Below, one piece after another: positions 1 through 11,400 of a DNA stretch of 64,000 bases; position 1 is the first letter of the stretch; each line of letters starts with the position of its first letter. Source of the DNA: Neostapfia colusana (lineage: Eukaryota; Streptophyta; Magnoliopsida; Poales; Poaceae); NCBI GenBank assembly GCA_030760725.1, contig JASWHV010000011.1:12549501-12613500 (forward strand), given 5' to 3'. The notes below the pieces were generated by a model. It had not been told where the DNA came from and made no database searches. It worked only from the letters and a program-made list of their open reading frames with translations. Both the position numbers and the translations under genes were made by a program.

Positions 1-2788
1 GTTTTGACTCCGCAGAGTTTGCACCACTGTACCCACATGTAGTGATTTCATCCTCCGTTGCCGGGTGGACTAAAAGAACCTCCATTATGCCAGTGGCCAT
101 GAACCACATACACACTTCCCAGGTGTGTAGTCAGGAGATCACTACGAAGCCTTTGCAAAGGGATTCCCGACGAGCGTGGGCCCACTGAGGTTTCACCCCT
201 AACAGCATACAAGAGGCTCCAACCCCGCTGCAGTGGCCCCCTCTTGAGCCTTGCGATTCATATGGTAGTCCAGCTGACACCTATTCCCCGCACCATCCAA
301 CACACCCATACTACGCCGGGGATACACCTAATTAATTGGCCAAGCTGCCCCATCTCAGCATGTGGTTGGCACGGTAAAGCCAGGTTACATGCTCCATGAA
401 CCGGTCCTTAGGATCCAGGCAAGTACTAAACACAAACCCGAGTCTCGTGCACCCAGCACCAACCAAAACATCCAACTTGCCTTGATCCCTACCTCTACAT
501 AACTTATAATATCTCATTCAACAATAAGGTCAACAAGTTGATGATATCACATCCCACTTATCCCATTCTAAGCATGGCTAAGCATAAGTAATATGACATA
601 ATAAAGCAAAATCCCATCCCAAGCTACAAGGAAAACAAGGTAATGCAATTCTAGGGAAACTTCCTAGCATGGGTTTCAAATTTCAATTGACAATGCAAAT
701 AATTTCTATCTACACATCCTAGTATAGGAACAAAGTGGTCAAGGACACTTGCCTTCTTCCTGCTGCTCTGGGAATGGGTAGTCCTGATCTTGGAAAGGAA
801 GAACTTGCTCTGGAGCAGGTTCTACATCATACCATCACACATAGCAAAAGAAAACAACAATCCATAAGACATAGTTCACACTTCCACTTCACACAAACCA
901 CACATTCCCATTCATGAAAGCCATTCCCATGCCTATGTGTTGTGGTTACTCTATGTGTGTTGATTTTTGGGCTTACATGCACTTTTAAACATGTGCATAT
1001 GATTTCTACTTTTGTATTCATATTTATGTTGCATACTATATATGAGTTTCAAATTTAAATAAATTCCTTATATTCAATTGATACACCTTTTAGCTACCAA
1101 GTGTGCATGGAGGGTATTTTCCTACTCCAAATGTGTCTTCAGACCTTCTACCAACCCTAAACTGAATTCTTTGGATTTTGGAAACTTCATTTATCATTTT
1201 CTAGTTATTCATACCTAGCTTGCTATATTTTCAGATTTATTTCCTATGCCTAAATGTGAACTTTATTATGAAAATAGTAAGACACCTCATCTAAACAGAA
1301 TAGGTTTTTGGTCTAAAATATTAAATAATATATTTTTGAACTTCTCTTCTGATGTGAACTATTTTACATTTATTTTACTAATTTTCAGAATTATTCTCTA
1401 CTTAAAAATGTGTCCCTATAACTAATAAATGTGAATAATCAATTAGACAGATTCATTTCAGCCAAAATCTATTTTTATCTCACTCCAAAGTTTTCAAAGT
1501 ACTAGGAAAGTTTTTAATTTGAATTTACAATGTGTTTGTCCCATCTTTTAAATTTTAAATACTAAACACATATTCAAATTCCTAAATTTAATATCACATA
1601 GGGTTAAAAAGGTAAACTCACCACACTACAGGGTCTATTATATTATTTTAAGAATTTCCAGGGGTCTAACTACACATAACAGAGGGGTTTTCCTAATTTT
1701 TATTAAGTCCAGGGGCTAAAACTGATTTTTAAACGAATTTACATGATTTTCTGAAGTTCCAGGGGCTAGATCAGAAGTTTCTGGGGCTAGCTCATATTTT
1801 CCGAGAACCCCAGGGGGTAGCGCATAAGAATTCCGGCCTTTATAACGCGGGGCTGACATGGACCGTCCGATTTAAAACAAACGGCTGAGATTATAACGTC
1901 GAACCGGTATGCGGGGATTTAAATTCTACCGTGCGGTTTACAATAGACGGCGCACAAGCGGCCATGTCGCTCTGATCGAGCGCGGGCGGCGCTGCCTGGT
2001 GGCGCACGGCGGCGGGAGGCGGCGATCTCGCCGGAGAGTTTCGGATCTTCGTCAATTCTTCCTAGAACTGTGATTTTATGGCATAGATCGGTAGAGGGGA
2101 GGTCGGGGATCTCACCTCGGGGGTTTTCTTGAGCTCGGAGGTCCTAGAATGCGGTCGGCGACGAGGTCCGAGGTGAATTCACGGTGAGGCTCGTCGGCGC
2201 TGTGTTTGAAGCGCAAACCACCGAGTTTTCTGCACCTGTGCGGTTCCCCGGAGGCGGTGGATCAAGATCAGCGCGTTAGATGAGAAATCCCGAGCGAAGA
2301 TCGAGCGAAATTTGCCGGAGAAACTCGGGTTCTCACCGGGAAGAAAAACAGCCGATCGCGGGTGAAAATCGGGAAGATGCCGGTGTTTATATAGCCGGGG
2401 AAGGGCGGCGTTCGGTTGTGATCGAGTTTGCGTCGTCCAGGAACGAAATTCGGCTGGGATACGTGAGGATCCGGGGCGGTTTCGATTCGGAGGTGAGAAG
2501 AGTCCGGCCGGCCGAGCGCGGGCACGAGGAGGAAGAAGGGTAGGCGGGCCCCGCGTGTCAGTGGGAAAGAGGGGAGGGCGCGCGGCTGCGGGCTGGTGCG
2601 GGAATAAATGGGCCGGCTGGTGGATTTCAGCCCACTGGCCGGGGGTTTATTTTTTTCTTTTTCTTTTTCTTTTTCATTTCTGTTTTGAGTTTAATTTGAA
2701 TTCCAGTTTGAATTTGAATTTTTGCAACACATGCAATACGTCCAAAAATTTTTAAATTCCCCTCTTAACAGGATTTTGGGGTGTTACA
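1..2788 (-). repeat. 3' LTR of element A (partial)
   Basis: Nearly identical to 9122-11908. In the first 420 bp I count eight substitutions, seven of them transitions, and one 3-bp gap. It ends gtgttaca, the minus-strand TGTAACAC start of U3, directly beside the polypurine tract. It contains an AT-rich half, a GC-rich promoter-like block (about 1850-2640), a pyrimidine tract near 2645-2680 and no coding gene. The small open frames here are fortuitous. Confidence 0.95.
2386..2393 (-). promoter_or_regulatory. TATA-box candidate in 3' LTR of A
   Basis: The minus strand reads TATATAAA next to a GC-rich block, at the same LTR position as 11505-11512. This is the likely U3 core promoter; no transcription start can be shown from sequence. 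Confidence 0.55.
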
Positions 2789-2802
2789 GCTCTACCCCCC
2801 TT
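2789..2802 (-). other. Polypurine tract of element A
   Basis: The minus strand reads AAGGGGGGTAGAGC and abuts the LTR start TGTAACAC. This is the plus-strand priming site for reverse transcription. It is intact here and in E (47835-47850) but eroded in D. Confidence 0.9.
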
Positions 2803-2833
2803 AAAAGAAATCTCGTCCTCGAGATTGGTGGTT

Positions 2834-3460
2834 CTAAGAAAACAATTTCGGAAATTGTGTCTTAAGCTCATCTTCTCGCTCCTAGGTGGCTTCCTCTTCC
2901 GAGTGATGCTTCCACTGCACCTTGCACATCCGTATTCTTTTATTTCTCGTGAGGCGTTCCATTGTTTCCAAAATCTTGGATGGTTGCTCGGCATAAGACA
3001 AATCCTCAGCTACGTCAACCTCATTCATGGGTAACACCTCTTTAGGCGTTCTCAGACATTTCTTGAGCTGTGACACATGGAATACATCGTGCACATCCGA
3101 TAGGCGAGCCGGTAATTCTAGTTGATACGCCACTTCGCCTTTCCTCTCCAGAACTTGAAAGGGTCCGATGTATCGAGGTGACAACTTCCCTTTCACCTTG
3201 AACCGACGAAGTCCTCGGATAGGGGACACCTTGAGATAGACATAGTCTCCCACGTTTAAAACGATCTCTCTTCTCCGTACATCAGCATAGCTCTTTTGTC
3301 GTGTATGTGCTATCCTCAAGTTGTTGTGAATTTCCCTCACTTTCGCCTCGGCTTCTTGTAGTACTTCGGGACCAAACACTTTACTTTCCCCTGTTTGGTT
3401 CCAAAATAGGGGAGTTATGCACTTCCTCCCATACAAAGCTTCGAACGGTGACATCTTCAT
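2834..3460 (-). pseudogene. pol: Element A integrase C-terminus and chromodomain (broken)
   Basis: The frame runs from the end of the integrase core (SYNN..., then FEALYGRKC) through the GPY/F-like block (GDYVYLKVSP, GKLSPRYIGPF) and HDVFHVSQLKKCL to a chromodomain (KRIRMCKVQWKHH SEEEAT). It then meets TAG at 2882-2884, where elements D and E have the conserved Trp codon of TWERED. Without that stop the frame would reach its natural end at 2834-2836. Upstream it is separated from the rest of pol by a deletion near 3513. Confidence 0.9.
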
Positions 3461-3479
3461 ACTAGCTTGATAGTTGTTG

Positions 3480-5753
3480 TTATAGGAGAATTCCGCATAC
3501 GGTTCCCATGGTTTCGTGCAACTTCTGCCAGAACCTCGAGGTGAACTGTGTCCCTCGATCCGACATTATCTTCTTTGGCACTCCATGGTAACACACGATC
3601 TTTGACATGTACAATTCTGCCAATTTGGATCCGCTGTAGCTTTCTTTCACGGGGATGAAATGAGCTACCTTGGTTAGCCTGTCCATGATGACCCATATTG
3701 AATCATATCCTGATTGGGTCCTAGGCAATCCCACTATGAAATCCATACCGATTTCTTCCCATTTCCATTCAGGCACTTTGAGTGGTTGCAATAATCCCGC
3801 GGGTCGTTGATGTTCTGCTTTCACCAACTGGCATGTGTAACATAGGGCAACATGTTCCGTGACATCTCGCTTCATGCCATACCACCAATACCTGCTCTTG
3901 AGCTCCTGGTACATCTTCGTACTCCCAGGATGAATGGAATAGTCAGAATCGTGAGCCTCCTTCAAAATCAATTCACGGATCTTCTTTACTTCTGGCACAC
4001 AGATTCTTTTCCCGTGCCACACCGTTCCCTGTTCATCCTCTCTGAAACACGGGGCTTTATTTTCCTTGATGAGTTGCCTGATTTCTTGTATCTTCTCGTC
4101 ATTCTTTTGACCCTCGCGTATTTCTCGCTCTAGTGTGGAGTCCACTTCCATGGCGATGGCTTCACCACTATTCACAAGGCATAGATTGAGCCTTATAACC
4201 TCGTCCTTCAATTCTGCAGGCATGTCCTTCAAGCTCAACTTATTGACCTGCACTTTCCGACTTAAAGCATCTGCCATGACGTTTGCTTTCCCAGGATGAT
4301 AGTTGATGCCCACATCAAAGTTATTGATTAGCTCTAACCATCTCATTTGTCTGAGGTTGAGATCTGGCTGTGTGAAAATGTACTTTAAACTCTTATGATC
4401 CGTATATATCTCTGTCCTCTTCCCCATCAAGTAGTGCCGCAAAATTTTCAACGCGTGTACCACTACGGCTAGTTCTAGGTCATGTGTAGGATAGTTCTTC
4501 TCGTGCTTCCGGAACTGCCGGGATGCATAAGCCACGACATGCCCTTCTTGCATGAGAATACATCCCAACCCGTTTCCAGAGGCATCGCAGTACACCGTAA
4601 AGTTCTTCTGCATATCTGGCATAACTAGCACTGGGGCTGTTGTCAATCTTTTCTTTAACTCCTGAAAACTCGTCTCGCACTGCGGCGTCCATGTTAATGT
4701 GATTCCCTTCTCCAACAGTTTGGTGAGGGGTCTCGAGATCTTAGAGAATCCCTCAATAAACCGTCGATAGTATCCTGCCAATCCCAAGAAGCTTTGAACT
4801 TCCCCGACATTTTCAGGGGTCTTCCATTTCTGTATATCTTCAATTTTGGCGGGATCCACGGAGATTCCTCCCTCCGAGATGATATGTCCTAAGAAGGGAA
4901 CTCTCTTCAGACAAAACTCACACTTTCTCAACTTGGCATATAGTTGGTGTTCTCTCAGCCTCTGCAACACCAACCTTAGATGTTTCTCATGTTCCTCTTC
5001 ATCTTTGGAGAAAACAAGAATGTCATCTATGAAAACCACCACAAATTTGTCCAGATATTCCATGAATACCTTGTTCATGAGATACATGAAGTATGCCAGG
5101 GCATTCGTTAGCCCGAAAGGCATGACGGTGTATTCATACAATCCGTACCGAGATACGAAAGCTGTCTTTGGAATATCGGCTTGCCTTATCTTAAGTTGGT
5201 GGTACCCCGACCTGAGATCAATTTTTGAGAACACACAAGCTCCCCTCAACTGATCAAACAAGTCTTCAATGCAGGGTAATGGGTACTTGTTCTTGATGGT
5301 TACCTCATTCAAGGCACGGTAGTCCACGCATAACCTTTGGGTTCCGTCCTTCTTGGGCACAAATATCACTGGAGCTCCCCAAGGTGAGGAACTAGGACGA
5401 ATATACCCCTTCTCCGCCAATTCTCTCAAATGATCCTTGAGTTCTCCCAGCTGCTTGGAGTCCATCCGATAAGGTCTCTTGTATATCGGGGCTGTTCCAG
5501 GCACTAGCTCAATTGCGAATTCCACTTCACGATCAGGATGCATACCTGGCAACTCCTCCGGAAAAACATCTGGATATTCCCTGATGGTCCTGATCTCCTC
5601 CACTTTCACCTCAACTTGATTTAATTTAATGTCCCTCCTAGGCTCTTGTATTGTTATAAACTTTACTCTTGTGCCACTAGGGTGAGTTAGTTCCACCGTT
5701 CTGGTCGAACAATGGATGATTCCTTTATGTTTGGTCAACCAATCCATAGCCAA
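3480..5753 (-). pseudogene. pol: Element A reverse transcriptase, RNase H and integrase (757-residue fragment)
   Basis: The polyprotein part copies RNA to DNA and inserts it. Visible in order: RT fingers and palm with CVDYRALN and the active-site FIDDIL (about residues 241-246); RNase H with YCDASGNGLG (about 385-394), the Glu of THDLELA, TDHKSL and ADALSRK; integrase zinc finger with His601, His608, Cys638 and Cys641; core Asp671 (MDFIVGLP) and Asp732 (SDRG). The frame then derails: relative to element E about 128 bp are missing between 'acggt' and 'tcccatgg' (about 3511-3515), which removes the third catalytic residue (Glu of QTER) and shifts the frame. The fragment is separated from protease by a TAA at 5772-5774. 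Confidence 0.95.
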
Positions 5754-5771
5754 GATAATATCTATCCCTTG

Positions 5772-6318
5772 TTAATCTATCACTATGAGGTTAGCAGTAA
5801 ATACTACCCCATTAATTTCTAGGTTCACTTTGGGACACACTTGTCTTGTCCTTATTTCTCCACTTGGAGAGTTTACTGCTAGCATATGGTTCATTTGTGT
5901 TGTTGCTAGGTCATGCTTCTTAACAAACCCTTGGGCAATGAACGAGTGGTTAGCACCAGAATCAAACAACAGGGTTGCAATGTGTAAATTGGCAGGAAAC
6001 TTACCAACTACCACGTCGGGTGCCTCTTGCGCCTCCTCCATGGTGATGTGGTTCACCCGTCCTCTCATTACATTCTGCTGTTGCGGCTGCGCGGGCTTCT
6101 TCTTTGGGCACTTTATGGGCATAGTGCCCCACTTCACCACAGTTAAAACATTGCACCCCAACCTTAGGTGCCTAGCCTTTGTTGTCTTGGGGTTGGTTTG
6201 GGGGTCCTTGCACTGCTGGTCGAGGTTGATATGTAGGGCGAGGCTGCTGTACGAACTGACGTTGTGGCTGTATTGATGCTGCTGGAGGCCTGTAGTTCGG
6301 GTTGTACCCTCTTGGTGC
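5772..6318 (-). pseudogene. pol: Element A gag C-terminus, zinc knuckle and aspartic protease (broken)
   Basis: The protease motif LLFDSGANHSFIA and the following NSPSGEIRTRQVCPKVNLEINGV are clear. The nucleocapsid knuckle (KCPKKKPAQPQQQNV side) is split because one extra T near 6112-6114 shifts the frame relative to E. The frame ends at TAA 5772-5774, where E reads a sense codon (Asp-Ser-Gln-Gly). It belongs between gag and RT of the same original single gag-pol frame. Confidence 0.88.
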
Positions 6319-7176
6319 TTAGTAGGGTACCGCAGCACGGTTTGTCTGCCCTGCGGGTTGCTGCATTCGACGTGGGCGGGTGTTGCTCCCGGAGGCTTGG
6401 TGTGACCACCCGGCCTTCCTCTTGTTTTCATTTTCCAAGGCCTTCAGCTTCCTTTCTACCACAAATGCTCTGTCCACCATCTTTTGGAAGCTTTCATACT
6501 CGTTGGAGGACATTGCACACTGCATTTCTGCGGTAAGTCCTTCCACGAAACAATCCTGTTTCTGCTCATCTGTCTCTATGTCCCGTGGGGCATAATGGGA
6601 GAGTTGAGTAAATTTAGTGAGGTATTCCCTCACAGTCATGTTTCCTTGCTGCAACCCCAAGAACTCCTTCCTCTTGTTTTTGAGTTCACCCCTTTGTATG
6701 TAATGGTTGCGGAAGCTACGCTTGAACTCTTCCCAAGTGATGTTCTCAGGGTCATGATGGGCGGCCACGTAGGCGGTCCACCAATCAGCAGCAGGTCCAT
6801 GCAATTGATGAGAGGCAAACAGCACCCTCTCATACCCTTGGCACTGTATGATCCTCATCTTGCTCTCAATGGTCTTTAGCCAGTCATCTGCCTCTAGAGG
6901 TTCAGCAGCACTTGCAAACTTCGGAGGTTGAGTTCCTAGAAACTCACTCAACCTTGGTTGGCGTGGTGCAGCTTGTGGAGGTGGAACTTGATGCAAGTTG
7001 GCCACCACTTGAGTCAGGTTTTGGATGAGCTGATTTTGATTTTCAAGCATTTGGTGGATGGGATCAACTCCCTCACGGCGCCCACCCCTGTCTTGGCTCC
7101 CAGAAAGATGAGGATTGCAGGCCTCATCGTTGTTGTTGGCGGGGTTGGCAGCACGACCCTTTGCTCTTCCGGCCAT
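6319..7176 (-). pseudogene. gag: Element A Gag capsid region (285 residues, premature stop)
   Basis: Begins at a true ATG (7174-7176) with MAGRAKGRAANPANNND, the same start as in D and E. It carries the retrotransposon Gag core: LEADDWLKTIESKMRIIQC, AADWWTAY, WEEFKRSFRNHYIP-like, RKEFLGLQQGNMTVREYLTKFTQLS. Gag packages the element RNA in cytoplasmic particles. The frame stops at TAA 6319-6321, where E has a Ser codon (PYSAPRG). A short linker rich in Gln and Pro follows in the intact relatives. Confidence 0.93.
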
Positions 7177-7478
7177 CTAGCATGATCAACCAAATGTTAA
7201 TTTAAAGCATTACGTATTATCTTACTACTTTCACTTGTTTTTACTTTGAAGTGTTGAGGCTTTGTTATACTTTCTGAGGGTTCATGTCTCACACAAAAAT
7301 AAATGCACTATTATTTCATGTGGGTTCACACACCAAAGCAAAACAATCTGAAGACGAGGCTGTGGACAATTGCTCATGGCTTCCACAACTCACGTCACAC
7401 ACCAAGCATTAACACACCATTAACTAAGGTAACGACTCGACTATTCGACATCTTGCTAACTAAGGGAAAGACACTACA
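7177..7478 (-). other. Untranslated spacer between orf0 and gag, element A
   Basis: About 300 bp with no open frame. It is similar in position and sequence to 37541-37878 (D) and 52348-52651 (E). No splice or IRES-like element can be asserted from sequence alone. Confidence 0.6.
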
Positions 7479-8258
7479 CTACTCGTATCCCTGAGCTGGC
7501 TCCTCGGGATCTTCCTCATTATTGCGGCTGCCTTCTGACTCTGCTTTGGGTGGGGAGGCTGCTGGTGGAGAAGTGCGACGACGTCTGATCGCCCAGCGAT
7601 CTGGGGAGTCAGGAGTCCATGTATCATTCACGGTGACACACATTTCATTGCCGTCTCTTCTTTCTCTCGCCCTCAAGCAGGCTCGAAGCAACGCCTCGGT
7701 TTCCTTCAGGGTGTCCCGAACATCCTGAAGCTCCTGCTGACACACCTGCAGTCGAGTGCTGAGCATAGCAGCATCCTCCAAGCACAAGTCCATGTGCTCA
7801 TGGGAAGTCCCTTGCTGCACTGGCGGCTACTTATACTCCGTTGTACCACTCTCGTGCTGGAGGACATACATGTACTCAGTTCTTTCCAGGTGTCGACGAT
7901 AGATGTGACTCTGGCAGGTGATGGCCTCCCAGGTAACATCCTTCTCCGCATCGACCTGTGTCGCTCGACAAGCTGGAGAGCGGTGGATCTTGAGCAGCTG
8001 ATTTTCGTGGATAATCCTCATCTCTGAACTCCATTCTTCCCTCTTCTCACGGATGGTCCTGGTGGAGCTATAGTGTATGATTAGCTTGCCCGTATTGCCG
8101 GTGGCTTGGAGCATACGTCGAAGACGGCGCAACAAGCCTCCTACTACCAATCCGTAGGAAAGGTACCTCACCGGACGGCTCTCCTATCTTTGGGCAAGGG
8201 CAACTACGGGAACTCTCCCTCCTGTGGACTTGCGAGCGGTGCGAATCATGCGAACCAT
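7479..8258 (-). pseudogene. Element A orf0, H3-tail-like accessory frame (two stops)
   Basis: A 260-codon frame on the minus strand starting at ATG 8256-8258 and ending at TAG 7479-7481, the same nucleotide length (780) as in E. It has TAG codons at codon 25 (8184-8186) and codon 144 (7827-7829) and no frameshift. The N-terminus reads M-V-R-M-I-R then TARKSTGG, matching the histone H3 tail around Lys9. Later parts: a coiled-coil-like Leu/Gln/Glu-rich stretch (about 150-200), an Arg cluster (AIRRRRTSPP) and an acidic tail (EEDPEEPAQ). No catalytic domain recognised. To my recollection rice RIRE3-type elements have an extra ORF at this place; function is unknown. Confidence 0.8.
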
Positions 8259-8460
8259 CTAAAACAGAAAGCATTTAAACTTAGGTTAGATAAACTTTTA
8301 AACAAAAAACCTATTTTGAATGAAAGTTGGGGTAAGATGAAGAAAGTGACTCCATTAAATAACACTTTTTAACACACACCTTGTAAAATAGTTTTTAAGA
8401 AAATAGGGCCCTTAAATACGTCCATTTCTACCTAGGTCCACGTTCCTACGGGCAACCTTG

Positions 8461-8472
8461 GCTCTGATACCA
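8461..8472 (-). other. Primer-binding site of element A
   Basis: The minus strand reads TGGTATCAGAGC, complementary to the 3' end of plant initiator tRNA-Met, four bases (GAAG) after the LTR end. The 202 bp between this site and the orf0 ATG (8259-8460) show no gene. Confidence 0.95.
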
Positions 8473-8476
8473 CTTC

Positions 8477-11400
8477 TGTCACACCCGGTTTCTCCGAAGA
8501 ACAACCGAGTGAATATCACATGTGTGCCAGGATCATTTTCTCATACATGTGATGACAAATAGTGAAGCATCATTTATTACAAGCCAGGTGTCGAATATAA
8601 ATAAGTCTTACATAGCATATGTCTCGATGGACGATAATAAGTTCATAACAAGTAAATAAAATAGCAGCGGAATATTATTCTTGTGGGCTCCGTTACAGGC
8701 GTTGCCCGGGGGACTCCATGAACCTAGAAACCTTCTTCGGGTCCAAAGTCTTGATCATTAAACACCACTTCATTATCTTGATCTGAGCAGCAATATAAAC
8801 CAACAAATATGCAAGGTTGAGTACCGATGGTTCTCAGCATGTGTGGGAAAGTTATGTCATGCATGGCTAGAGCAAGGAGAGGTTGAACTCATGGTTAAAG
8901 CACTACGCAATTAATACCTATCACCTTAGCTTATTAAGCACCTACATTACTACAAAGGTGAAATGGTCCCAATCTCCCATCCCATCATCATAATCAAATA
9001 ACCATAACATCATTTTCAATGTTAATCTCCCCGCTTAACACCCTTAACTTCCAAAACCATCACTCCTCTAATCATGAATAAGTCCAAGCCGCTCTTGACC
9101 GTGAGCACGGCTGTCATGACAGTTTTGACTCTGCAGAGTTTGCACCACTGTACCCACATGTAGTGATTTCATCCCCCGTTGCCGGGTGGACTAAAAGAAC
9201 CTCCATTATGCCAGTGGCCACGAACCACATACACACTTCCCAGGTGTGTAGCCAGGAGATCACTACGAAGCCTTTACAAAGGGATTCCCGACGAGCGTGG
9301 GCCCACTGAGGTTTCACCCCTAACAGCATACAAGAGGCTCCAACCCCGCTGCAGTGGCCCCCTCTTGAGCCTTGCGGTTCATATGGTAGTGCAGCTGACA
9401 CCTATTCCCCGCACCATCCAACACACCCATACTACGCCGGGGATACACCTAATTAGGCCAAGCTGCCCCATCTCAGCATGTGGTTGGCACGGTAAAGCCA
9501 GGTTACATGCTCCATGAACCGGTCCTTAGGATCTAGGCAAGTACTAAACACAAACCCGAGTCTCGTGCACCCAGCACCAACCAAAACATCCAACTTGCCT
9601 TGATCCCTACCTCTACATAACTCATAATATCTCATTCAAGAATAAGGTCAACAAGTTGATGATATCACATCCCACTTATCCCATTCTAAGCATGACTAAG
9701 CATAAGTAATATGACATAATAAAGCAAAATCCCATCCCAAGCGACAAGGAAAACAAGGTAATGCAATTCTAGGGAAACTTCCTAGCATGGGTTTCACATT
9801 TCAATTGACAATGCAAATAATTTCTATCTACACATCCTAGTATAGGAACAAAGTGGTCAAGGACACTTGCCTTCTTCCTGCTGCTCTGGGAATGGGTAGT
9901 CCTGATCTTGGAAAGGAAGAACTTGCTCTGGAGCAGGTTCTACATCATACCATCACACATAGCAAAAGAAAACAACAATCCATAAGACATAGTTCACACT
10001 TCCACTTCATACAAACCACACATTCCCATTTATGAAAGCCATTCCCATTCCTATATGTTGTGGTTACTCTATGTGTGTTGATTTTTGGGCTTACATGCAC
10101 TTTTAAACATGTGCATATGATTTCTACTTTTGTATTCATATTTATGTTGCATACTGTATATGAGTTTCCAATTTAAATAAATTCCTTATATTCAATTGAT
10201 ACACCTTTTAGCTACCAAGTGTGCATGGAGGGTATTTTCCTACTCCAAATGTGTCTTCAGACCTTCTACCAACCCTAAACTGAATTCTTTGGATTTTGGA
10301 AACTTCATTTATCATTTTCTAGTTATTCATACCTAGCTTGCAATATTTTCAGATTTATTTCCTATGCCTAAATGTGAACTTTATTATGAAAATAGTAAGA
10401 CACCTCATCTAAACAGAATAGTTTTTGGGTCTAAAATATTAAATAATATATTTTTGAACTTGTCCTCTGATGTGAACTATTTTACATTTATTTTACTAAT
10501 TTTCAGAATTATTCTCTACTTAAAAATGTGTCCCTATAACTAATAAATGTGAATAATCAATTAGACAGATTCATTTCAGCCAAAAATCTATTTTTATCTC
10601 ACTCCAAAGTTTTCCAAGTACTAGGAAAGTTTTTAATTTGAATTTACAATGTGTTTGTCCCATCTTTTAAATTTTAAATACTAAACACATATTCAAATTC
10701 CTAAATTTAATATCACATAGGGTTAGAAAGGTAAACTCACCCCACTACAGGGTCTACTATATTATTTTAAGAATTTCCAGGGGTCTAACTACACATAACA
10801 GAGGGGTTTTCCTAATTTTTATTAAGTCCAGGGGCTAAAACTGATTTTTAAATGAATTTACATGATTTTCTGAAGTTCCAGGGGCTAGATCAGAAGTTTC
10901 CGGGGCTAGCTCGTATTTTCCGAGAACCCCAGGGGGTAGCGCGTAAGAATTCCGGCCTTTATAACGCGGGACTGACGTGGACCATTCGATTTAAAACAGA
11001 CGGCTGAGATTATAACGTAGAACCGGTACGCGGGGATTTAAATTCTACCGTGCGATTTAAAATAGACGGCGCACAAGCGGCCACGTCGCTCTAATCGAGC
11101 GCGGGCGGCGCTGCCCGGCGGCGTACGGCGGCCGGATGCGGCGATCTCGCCGGAGAGTTTCAGATCTTCGTCAATTCTTCCTAGAACTGTGATTTTATGG
11201 CATAGATCGGTAGAAGGGAGGTCGGAGATCTCACCTCGGGGGTTTTCTTGAGCTCGGAGTTCCTGGAATGCGGTCGGCGACGAGGTCCGAGCTGAATTCA
11301 CGGCGAGGCTCGTTGGCGCTGTGTTTGAAGCGCAAACCACCGAGTTTTCTGCACCTGCACGGTTCCCCGGAGGCGGTGGATCAAGATCAGCGCGTTAGAT

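Noticed and set aside
7479..8258. orf0 as a captured complete histone H3 gene
   Set aside because: Similarity stops at residue 22; no alpha-N or histone-fold sequence follows.
9179..9517. Roughly 113-residue plus-strand frame repeated in five LTR copies (also 26421, 40261, 54244, 58005)
   Set aside because: It opens at TTG rather than ATG, lies antisense to the elements, resembles no protein, and is shared only because the LTRs are homologous.
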